A DNA stretch of 64,000 nt. It comes from an uncultured Bacteroidota bacterium. GTDB taxonomy: Bacteria; Bacteroidota; Bacteroidia; Flavobacteriales; Flavobacteriaceae. Under the pieces are notes generated by a model that searched no databases, had not been told where the DNA came from, and worked only from the letters and a program-made list of their open reading frames with translations. The stretch is taken from the NCBI GenBank assembly GCA_902598305.1, contig CACKBL010000004.1, positions 86,314 to 150,313 of the forward strand, read 5' to 3'. The translations under genes were made by a program, and so were the position numbers. This document shows positions 57,463 to 64,000 of this stretch, piece after piece. Within the stretch, counting starts at the first letter, position 1. Every line of letters starts with the position of its first letter.

Positions 57463-58596
57463 CTATCTGTTTTTATTTAAGTAATAATAGTTCAAATCAT
57501 CCGAATTGCTCTCAATTATGTCCAAAAAAGAATCACTATTTATGTCAAAGGCTTTAATATCATAGGTGTTAAAATTTTCTTTTTTAATTAATTCTTTTTT
57601 CCATCCCTCTTCTCCTAGATTAAAAAAAACTGAATTAGGACTTTTTGAGTTCCCTACCACTATATCGGGGTCTCCATCATTATCAAAATCTCCTACATCA
57701 ACAGAGTAAGATAAATCATTTTCTCTATCAAAGTGATCGGATATATTATAGTTCAAACTTTTATCTCCGTAAAAAATTGTGTTCGGAGCACCGATGTTAG
57801 CGCAAATTATATCATAAAAATTGTCATTATTTATATCAGCAATTTCAAGTGCTCTAGTATTTTCGTTTTCACTTCCAAAAGGAATTTTTTTATTGAAATT
57901 TAATTTACCATCATTTAAATAAATGAAGTTTTGTTGGCTATCTCTATTTGCTAAAACTAAATCAATATCTCCGTCAAAGTCAATATCAACTGCCTCAACA
58001 TCAATTGTTGAGTCTGATTTTGAACCAAAAAATAAAACTTGATAGAAATAACCATTTCCATCATTTAAACATATTTCATTCACATAACCTCTATTTGTAA
58101 TTAGAATATCTAAATCAGTATCCTGATCGATATCTGTCAATACAATATTTCTAGTTGGTGAGTTCATACTTCCAAAATTTCCTTTAAATTTAAAGTTTCC
58201 TTTTCCATCATTTTCAAAAATATTATTTGGAGCTCTGTCGTTTCCAACAGCAATATCTAGATCTCCATCATTATCAAAATCGCCTAATTCTGTTGAATAA
58301 CTGGTGCTACTTAAGGCACCTAAGTTCTTTGAAACTGTAAAAATACCCATACCATTGTTAAAGAAAACTTTATTCTGTGCTGGCCAGTGTCTTCCATTTG
58401 CAACAACGATATCTATATCTCCGTCACCATCAATATCTCCTAAATCCAGGGAGGCTGTTTTTAGTTTTAAGTCACCAAGTACCAAACGATTACTTGACAG
58501 GAAACTACTTTCAGTTTTATTTGATTGAGAAGTACATTCAAAAATGAAAATTAGAAAAAAGAAAATTTTTAAAATCTGTTTAGTTCTGTTCAACAT
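57463..58596 (-). CDS. FG-GAP / VCBS repeat lipoprotein (seven-bladed propeller)
   Basis: About 377 residues from ATG at 58596; upstream ATGs at 58605, 58626 and 58632 are possible and would lengthen the n-region. Lipobox IFEC is followed by TSQSNKTESS. Seven calcium-type loops are spaced evenly: DIDGDGDIDIV, DFDNDGDLDIAV, DIDQDTDLDILI, DIDFDGDIDLVL, DINNDNFYDII, DFDNDGDPDIVV and DINSDSFLDII. That count fits a single seven-bladed integrin-like propeller. Function is unknown; such lipoproteins bind sugars or proteins at the surface. It is divergent from the acylase gene and precedes the MBL gene. Confidence 0.82.
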   Translation of the reverse strand: MLNRTKQILKIFFFLIFIFECTSQSNKTESSFLSSNRLVLGDLKLKTASLDLGDIDGDGDIDIVVANGRHWPAQNKVFFNNGMGIFTVSKNLGALSSTSYSTELGDFDNDGDLDIAVGNDRAPNNIFENDGKGNFKFKGNFGSMNSPTRNIVLTDIDQDTDLDILITNRGYVNEICLNDGNGYFYQVLFFGSKSDSTIDVEAVDIDFDGDIDLVLANRDSQQNFIYLNDGKLNFNKKIPFGSENENTRALEIADINNDNFYDIICANIGAPNTIFYGDKSLNYNISDHFDRENDLSYSVDVGDFDNDGDPDIVVGNSKSPNSVFFNLGEEGWKKELIKKENFNTYDIKAFDINSDSFLDIIESNSDDLNYYYLNKNR

Positions 58597-58686
58597 GTTA
58601 GTCATAAAAAAATTTAATAAATTCATTTTCATTATGTTAAATTAAGAAGACATCTGTTATTCAATTTAGTCATATATTTATCAAAT

Positions 58687-61092
58687 ATGTATAGATATTC
58701 ATTTATAATTTTTGTACTTATTTTTTTTAATTGTTCTGACAATAAAAACAAATTTTCAACTAGTAAAAAATATGTCAATGATATCTCAGAAAAAGTAGAA
58801 ATTTTCAGGGACAATTGGGGTATTAATCATATATACGCGGAGAATCAAAACGATTTATTTTTCGCACAAGGTTATGCCGCAGCGAAAGATCGCTTGTTTC
58901 AATTTGAGATATGGAGAAGACAAGCATTGGGTAATTTATCAGAAATCTTGGGATCTAAGGAGCTTGACAGAGACATTGGTGTTAGATTGTTTAAGTTTAG
59001 AGGGAACATTGATGATGAATTAAATCATTATCACCCCGATGGTAAACAAATTATCGAGTCTTTTGTAAGTGGGGTTAATGCATATATTGAAGAAATTCTA
59101 AAAACCCCAAAAAAGCTCCCATTACCATTTAAAATGTTGGGGATAAAACCTCAAAAATGGACTCCAGAGGTCGTAATATCTAGACACCAGGGATTATTAG
59201 GGAATATTGGACAGGAGCTTCAAATTGGCAGAGCAGTTGCAATTCTTGGCGAAAAAAAAGTTAAGGAACTTTTATGGTTTCACCCTAAAGAGCCTAAAAT
59301 AGAACTAGATAAAAAAATAAATAAACAGTTATTATTTGAAAACATATTAAAGCCATATTTTGATTTTAGAAAAGATGTTAAGTTTGAAAAAGAAGACCTG
59401 GTAGAAAGATATCAAGATAAAGAATCATTTGGAATTGCTAATTTCATAAACGATAAAGCTGAAGATTCGCTACAAATAGGGAGCAACAACTGGGTTGTTA
59501 GTGGTTCAAAAACCAAAGATAAAAATACGTACATGGCAAACGACCCTCACAGAAAGGTTGCGGTACCCTCCCTTAGATACATGACTCATTTAATTGCTCC
59601 AGGATGGAACGTTATAGGTGGAGGTGAGCCTGAAATTCCAGGGATATCAATAGGACACAATGAATACGGAGCTTGGGGACTAACCGTTTTTAGAACAGAC
59701 GGTGAGGATTTATACCAATACAAATTAAACCCTAAAGATCCTTCTAAATATTGGCACAAAGGGGAGTGGTTAAAATTTAAAGTTATTGAAGAGGAGATTC
59801 TAGTAAAAGGAGAAAGCCCAAAAAAAATTGAATTGAATTATTCAATTCATGGCCCAGTTACATACATAAATAATGAAAAATCTGTTGCGTTTGGGGTTCG
59901 ATGTGCATGGCTTGAAGTTGGAGGATCTCCATATCTGGCTTCTCTAAGAATGGATCAAGCGAAAACATGGGAGGAATTTAGAGAAGCTTGTAATTATAGT
60001 AATATCCCAGGGGAAAATATGATATGGGCAGACAAAAAAGGAAATATAGGTTGGCAATCAGTAGGGATTGCCCCAATAAGAAGAAACTTTAGTGGATTAG
60101 TACCTGTGCCTGGAGACGGAAGTTATGAATGGGACGGATATTTGCCTATCATTGAGAAGCCACATATAAAAAATCCAGCTAATGGATTTTTTGCAACTGC
60201 AAATCAAAATGTAATTCCAAGTGATTACAAAAAATGGAATGCAATCGGATTTTCTTGGTCTGACCCCTACCGAGGAGAAAGAGTAAATCAAGTTTTGTCT
60301 GAAAATGATTCTCTTACAATGAAAGATATGATAGATCTGCAGGTAGATGTTACATCACTACCAGCTAAAAAACTAATTCCATTTTTAGATAATGTTAATC
60401 TAGACATGGAGCTAATAGAATACAGAAATATTTTAAGAAATTGGGATTACAGGCTAACCTCTAACTCTATAGAGGCGTCTATTTATGTATTTTGGGAAAA
60501 TAAAATTAAAGAAGAGGCTGTAAGTATTTTTGTTCCAAAAAAAGCCAGGGCCTATTTAAGTAGCGTACAACTTAAAAGAATAATTGATATCCTCGACAAT
60601 CCCACCGAAGTTTTCTTTGGTAAAAACCCTATTAAGGCAAGAAATAAATTTATTAAAAAAACATTTGAACAAGCCGTAATGGATTTAAAAAATATGGCTG
60701 GAAATGAAACTTTGAATTGGGAATATGGTCAAAAAGACTTAAAACATATAACCCTCAATCATGCTTTAGGTTTAGTTTCTAACAGTAATTATTCTGATAG
60801 TTTAAATCTTGGACCTCTTCCTAGAGGAGGTAATGGATACACGCCTAATTCTACAGGTAACAATTTAAATCAATCTAGTGGAGCCACCTTTAGAATAATA
60901 ACTAATACCGGAGACTGGGATAAGGCTGTGGGGACCAATTCACCTGGGCAGTCGGGTGACCCTAGTAGTCCATTTTATAAAAATTTATTCAAATCATGGG
61001 CTCAAGATGAATACTTTCCTCTTTATTATTCTAAGGATAAAGTTTTGACCTCAACTTATAAAAAAACCATTCTTTTACCAGGGTCAAACTAA
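58687..61092 (+). CDS. Penicillin acylase family lipoprotein (N-terminal nucleophile hydrolase)
   Basis: 801 residues. Lipobox FFNC (Cys 16). The alpha part has VEIFRDNWGINHIYAENQNDLFFAQGY and AAAKDRLFQFEIWRRQALG. The autocleavage site and nucleophile are in QIGSNNWVVSGSKT (Ser266), with MANDPHR and the NIPGENMIWADKKGNIGWQ oxyanion region later, and the family end GQSGDPSSPFYKNLFKSW. It hydrolyses amide bonds; relatives act on beta-lactams, acyl-homoserine lactones or peptides. Likely surface-exposed. The Stealth gene follows within seven bases. Confidence 0.92.
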   Translation: MYRYSFIIFVLIFFNCSDNKNKFSTSKKYVNDISEKVEIFRDNWGINHIYAENQNDLFFAQGYAAAKDRLFQFEIWRRQALGNLSEILGSKELDRDIGVRLFKFRGNIDDELNHYHPDGKQIIESFVSGVNAYIEEILKTPKKLPLPFKMLGIKPQKWTPEVVISRHQGLLGNIGQELQIGRAVAILGEKKVKELLWFHPKEPKIELDKKINKQLLFENILKPYFDFRKDVKFEKEDLVERYQDKESFGIANFINDKAEDSLQIGSNNWVVSGSKTKDKNTYMANDPHRKVAVPSLRYMTHLIAPGWNVIGGGEPEIPGISIGHNEYGAWGLTVFRTDGEDLYQYKLNPKDPSKYWHKGEWLKFKVIEEEILVKGESPKKIELNYSIHGPVTYINNEKSVAFGVRCAWLEVGGSPYLASLRMDQAKTWEEFREACNYSNIPGENMIWADKKGNIGWQSVGIAPIRRNFSGLVPVPGDGSYEWDGYLPIIEKPHIKNPANGFFATANQNVIPSDYKKWNAIGFSWSDPYRGERVNQVLSENDSLTMKDMIDLQVDVTSLPAKKLIPFLDNVNLDMELIEYRNILRNWDYRLTSNSIEASIYVFWENKIKEEAVSIFVPKKARAYLSSVQLKRIIDILDNPTEVFFGKNPIKARNKFIKKTFEQAVMDLKNMAGNETLNWEYGQKDLKHITLNHALGLVSNSNYSDSLNLGPLPRGGNGYTPNSTGNNLNQSSGATFRIITNTGDWDKAVGTNSPGQSGDPSSPFYKNLFKSWAQDEYFPLYYSKDKVLTSTYKKTILLPGSN

Positions 61093-61098
61093 AGTGTG

Positions 61099-62094
61099 AT
61101 GGATTCCAACATTAAACCAAAGATTTTAGTTGACGCTGTAATCACATGGGTTGATGGATCAGATAAAGATTTAATTAAAAAAAAGGGGGAGTACTTAAAA
61201 AGTGAAAAAGAAAGTAAAATCCAAAATGTAAAAACTAGATACAACCAAGTAGGAGAGATCGAATTCGTAATAAAGTCTATAATCAAATTTGCTCCATTTA
61301 TTAATAATATTTTTATTGTAACTGATGGCCAAAGTCCAAAGATAATTGATGAGTCAAATAGTTGGAGAAAGGAGTACAGAGGTAAATTAAAAGTGATAGA
61401 TCATAAAGTAATTTTTAGAGAATTTACAGGATTTCTTCCAACATTTAATAGTACAACTATTGAAACAATGCTGCATTACATTCCAAATTTGTCAGAACAT
61501 TTTATTTATTTCAATGATGATATGTTTTTAATTAAACCAACAAAGATTTCGGATTGGTTTAAAGATGGGAGACCAATTGTCTCTGGTAAATGGAAAAAAC
61601 TCCCTCAAACAATTTGGTATTACCAATTGAAATATTTGTTGTTTCCTTGGACTTTAAAAAGGGCTGGATTTAAATACTCCCAGGCTCATTCTGCACAAAT
61701 AGCTGGATTTAAAGAAAAATATTTTCTTACCCATCACAAGCCAAGACCGCTTTTGAAGTCTCACTTTTTTAATTATATTTCAAAGGAAAAAAAAGATTTA
61801 ATAGATCAAATTAAATATAGATTTAGAAATTATAAGCAATATTATTCTTATTCTCTAGTTTGGCACAGGGCCATAAAAAACCAATCTCTTATTCTAAAAG
61901 AAAACAATGATTTATTGGAAATACACCGTCCTCATAAAATTGGATCTAAAAGAATCATATCACTTTTAGATAAAAATGAACTTAACAATTCGGTTTTTGC
62001 ATTAAACATTCAAAGTCTAGATCTAGTAAATGCAAGTGATTTAAAAATTATTTTTAATTGGTTGAAAACTAAAACCAAAATTAATTTGAAGTGA
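61099..62094 (+). CDS. Stealth family sugar-1-phosphate transferase
   Basis: 331 residues from ATG at 61099 (a GTG one codon earlier is possible). CR1 is VDAVITWVDGSDKDLIKK near 10. CR2 is the block GEIEFVIKSIIKFAPFINNI with IFIVTDGQSPKI, and FIYFNDDMFLIKPT is the metal-site region. The late RPHKIGSKRIISLL fits the C-terminal part. Stealth enzymes (capsule polymerases, GNPTAB) join hexose-1-phosphates into phosphodiester-linked glycans. No capsule-type neighbours are present. It starts seven bases after the acylase gene and its 3' end overlaps nnr by 14 bases. Confidence 0.87.
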   Translation: MDSNIKPKILVDAVITWVDGSDKDLIKKKGEYLKSEKESKIQNVKTRYNQVGEIEFVIKSIIKFAPFINNIFIVTDGQSPKIIDESNSWRKEYRGKLKVIDHKVIFREFTGFLPTFNSTTIETMLHYIPNLSEHFIYFNDDMFLIKPTKISDWFKDGRPIVSGKWKKLPQTIWYYQLKYLLFPWTLKRAGFKYSQAHSAQIAGFKEKYFLTHHKPRPLLKSHFFNYISKEKKDLIDQIKYRFRNYKQYYSYSLVWHRAIKNQSLILKENNDLLEIHRPHKIGSKRIISLLDKNELNNSVFALNIQSLDLVNASDLKIIFNWLKTKTKINLK

Positions 62095-63589
62095 TAACTT
62101 TTTCTAACGCCTTAAATGCGCTAGACAAATTTTCAGTTATATCAGACGCGATTAGAGAATTAACATGTGATTTTTTAACTGCTATATCAGCTGACAAACC
62201 GTGAAGGAAAACTCCAGAAACCATTGCGTTGAACGGTGTATAATTTTGAGCTAAAAGCCCTGTTATAATACCTGTTAAAACATCTCCTGAACCTGCAGTT
62301 GCCAGACCAGAGTTTCCAGAGGTATTTATATACAGATCCCCCTTTGAATCAGTTATTGTTGTATAGGGACCTTTTAAAACAATATTTAATCCATATTTTT
62401 TACTAATTCTCCTTTGCAGCATTATCTTTTCATTTGAGTTTTCAAAGTTTCCAGCAAATCTTTTGAATTCACCAATATGAGGAGTTAAAATAGACTCTTT
62501 TGGTAATTTTTCAAATAAATCTTTATCCTTTGATAAAATATTTAAACCGTCAGCATCAACTACAATTGGATAATTTACCTCATTAATTATTTGCTTAAAA
62601 TTTTTAATGGCTAGTTTAGACATTCCCAGGCCTGGTCCAATTCCAATCACTTTGTATTTTTTTATTTCTGAGCTAATGGAAAAATTGTCTTTAGTGATGA
62701 TGTCAGACGTCATTGCCTCGGGTAGAGATTTGTAAATAAATTCTTTCGTTTTTTCATCACATAAAAAAGTAAGTAATCCAGCCCCGCTTCTAAACAAAGA
62801 CTTCCCACATAATATAGAGGCTCCATATTTACCCTCACTTCCTGCAAACAAAAGGGCATGCCCACAGTCACCTTTGTGTATTATTTTTTTCCTATACCTA
62901 TACATTTTGGCAATCATGTTTATATCAATTAATTCACCAACTCCCTCCATTCTTTTGTATTCAGAATTATCTAAACCAATATCCAAGATTTCTACATTTT
63001 TAATTTTGTCTAAGTATTCACTAAAAAAAAAAGTAAGTTTTGGAGCATGAAAGGTCAAAACCATATCTGGGATGATATGATTTGATGAGAAATATGTATC
63101 TGCTGAAATACCAGATGGAGTGTCAATTGAAATTATTTTTTTTTTAAGTGAATTAACAATATTTATGAGTTTCAAATACTTGCCAGTGATTTCTCTGTTA
63201 AGGCCTACACCAAAAATACAGTCAATAATTACTCCTGAAAAATCAATTAATCTTAAGTTATCAAAATCTATTTTTTCCAAATTTAGCCCAATACTTTTTG
63301 CATATCTCAATTGATGATTGAATTCAGGTGATCCAACTTCATTTATATAGTATACCAGAACTCTATAATTCTTCGTCATCAATTTACAGGAAAGTAAGAT
63401 TCCATCCGCTCCATTATTTCCATTTCCGCAAATAATTGAAAATTTTTGATTTTTTTTAAAATTATTTAGTATCCATTCTTCGACTGCTAGAACTGCATCA
63501 GACATTAAATCAAGTGATGTTATATTCTTATTTTCTGTTGTTTTGCTATCGAGTTCTTTGATTTCAGAACAGCTTAAAAGTTTAGTCAT
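62081..63589 (-). CDS. nnr: Bifunctional NAD(P)HX epimerase / ADP-dependent dehydratase
   Basis: 502 residues, two fused enzymes. The YjeF N-terminal epimerase spans about 1-210 (FSIICGNGNNGADGILLSCK, IIDCIFGVGLNREITG, ISIDTPSGISAD). The ribokinase-like dehydratase follows (KGDCGHALLFAGSEGKYGAS, GIGPGLGMSK, VVDADGLN, ILTPHIGEFKRF, TAGSGDVLTGIITGLLAQN). Together they repair hydrated NAD(P)H. It is downstream of the DUF6150 gene by 12 bases and overlaps the convergent Stealth gene by 14 bases. Confidence 0.95.
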   Translation of the reverse strand: MTKLLSCSEIKELDSKTTENKNITSLDLMSDAVLAVEEWILNNFKKNQKFSIICGNGNNGADGILLSCKLMTKNYRVLVYYINEVGSPEFNHQLRYAKSIGLNLEKIDFDNLRLIDFSGVIIDCIFGVGLNREITGKYLKLINIVNSLKKKIISIDTPSGISADTYFSSNHIIPDMVLTFHAPKLTFFFSEYLDKIKNVEILDIGLDNSEYKRMEGVGELIDINMIAKMYRYRKKIIHKGDCGHALLFAGSEGKYGASILCGKSLFRSGAGLLTFLCDEKTKEFIYKSLPEAMTSDIITKDNFSISSEIKKYKVIGIGPGLGMSKLAIKNFKQIINEVNYPIVVDADGLNILSKDKDLFEKLPKESILTPHIGEFKRFAGNFENSNEKIMLQRRISKKYGLNIVLKGPYTTITDSKGDLYINTSGNSGLATAGSGDVLTGIITGLLAQNYTPFNAMVSGVFLHGLSADIAVKKSHVNSLIASDITENLSSAFKALEKVITSN

Positions 63590-63601
63590 AGTATTTAATG
63601 T

Positions 63602-63931
63602 TTAATACAGAAGATGAACTTTTTCTCTATTTCTCCAACCGCTTTGAGAAGAGTATTTAGTAAAAAATATTTTTAAATCACTTTGTGATGCATAATCTAC
63701 AAAGTAAATTTTCTTGTCTGCCTGAGATTGGTATTTTACGAAAAACCATTTACCCTCGTTTTTAATAGCCTGGGATTGGTATTTAACTTTAAATACGTTA
63801 AGGTCTGCTTGAGACGAGTATCTAGTTACAAATACTTTAATATCCGCCTGCGAGGCATATTTTACTGAAAATATTTTTTGTGAAAACAAACAAAGTGGAG
63901 TAAAACATAAAATTGCAATAAGTATTCTCAT
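63602..63931 (-). CDS. Secreted DUF6150-type protein made of tandem repeats
   Basis: 109 residues from ATG at 63931; the frame reaches 63964, but that start lies upstream of a likely -7 box, and Met12 gives a clean signal peptide (MRILIAILCFTPLCLFSQ). The mature part is six short units, consensus VKYxSQADxKVYF, each 13 residues apart except one 16-residue unit with an insert. It ends GWRNREKVHLLY. I recognise the pattern as DUF6150; function is unknown. It precedes nnr by 12 bases. Confidence 0.8.
   Translation of the reverse strand: MRILIAILCFTPLCLFSQKIFSVKYASQADIKVFVTRYSSQADLNVFKVKYQSQAIKNEGKWFFVKYQSQADKKIYFVDYASQSDLKIFFTKYSSQSGWRNREKVHLLY
63635..63874 (-). repeat. Tandem 39-base coding repeats in the DUF6150 gene
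   Basis: Six in-frame units carry the core Tyr-x-Ser-Gln (KYASQAD, RYSSQAD, KYQSQA, KYQSQAD, DYASQSD, KYSSQSG) at 13, 13, 16, 13 and 13 residue spacing. Base-level copies have diverged, so the array is old rather than freshly expanded. Confidence 0.85.
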
Positions 63932-63948
63932 AAACTTAAATATAACAT

Positions 63949-63956
63949 CAAATATA
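63949..63956 (-). promoter_or_regulatory. -7 promoter box for the DUF6150-nnr unit
   Basis: Minus-strand TATATTTG matches TAnnTTTG and lies 17 bases before the ATG at 63931. It also excludes the longer reading frame from 63964 as a start. Confidence 0.5.
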
Positions 63957-64000
63957 GTGTTCACATTGTGAAGACATTATTTTAATATTAGAATTTTAAT

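Overview
The window is chromosomal DNA from an AT-rich, gene-dense Bacteroidetes bacterium, most likely a marine Flavobacteriia member with a streamlined genome. The signs are: SusC/SusD and DUF4270 proteins; gliding genes gldE-gldD next to mutY and ssb; atpD-atpC standing apart from other ATP synthase genes; a eukaryote-type IleS; a DksA-like protein with a degenerate zinc finger; TAnnTTTG promoter boxes; many lipoprotein signals; and almost no Shine-Dalgarno-like sequences. No tRNA, rRNA, insertion sequence, prophage, CRISPR array or recognisable defence island was seen. No gene-free stretch exceeds about 170 bases.

Layout. 1-7.2 kb: recJ faces a leftward unit uvrC > DUF3108 > M23 lipoprotein > pgi. 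7.2-20.7 kb: after a 5-formyl-THF cyclo-ligase comes a long leftward run, panC > flippase-like protein > radA > gdhA > recO > TonB receptor > ileS > dksA > exported protein > lspA. gdhA is split by one extra G in a G7 tract. 20.8-23.4 kb: a truncated glycogen-synthase-like protein and a DUF4270 lipoprotein carrying thrombospondin-3-like repeats. 23.5-31.7 kb: a tight seven-gene leftward operon, ypdA > glycerate kinase > GntP permease > luciferase-like monooxygenase > sodium/solute symporter > GT2 > ArnT-like transferase. It looks like small organic acid or sulfonate use plus lipid-linked sugar transfer. 31.9-37.5 kb: plsC, atpD-atpC, recX, rng with a clear terminator, a 29-codon basic protein and HU.

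37.6-43.4 kb: mutY-ssb-gldE-gldD, a BASS transporter, a thiolase and a small secreted protein. 43.4-47.1 kb: a small lipoprotein and a low-molecular-weight phosphatase, then 3-hydroxyacyl-CoA dehydrogenase and etfBA, which together with the thiolase outline fatty-acid oxidation. 47.2-63.9 kb: an accessory region of mostly exported proteins. It holds a SusC/SusD pair, a secreted protein of unknown function, a threonine dehydratase, a large BNR/sortilin-like propeller, a metallo-beta-lactamase-fold hydrolase, an FG-GAP lipoprotein, a penicillin-acylase-family lipoprotein, a Stealth phosphotransferase, the bifunctional NAD(P)HX repair enzyme, and a secreted DUF6150 protein built of tandem 13-residue repeats.

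Most of the window is ordinary core metabolism and information processing. I did not find a clearly new multi-gene system. The best leads are the gdhA G7 frameshift, the exported gene after dksA that lacks a normal start, the atpC/recX shared palindromic stop, the monooxygenase/glycerate operon, and the glycosidase-free SusCD region with acylase and Stealth genes.
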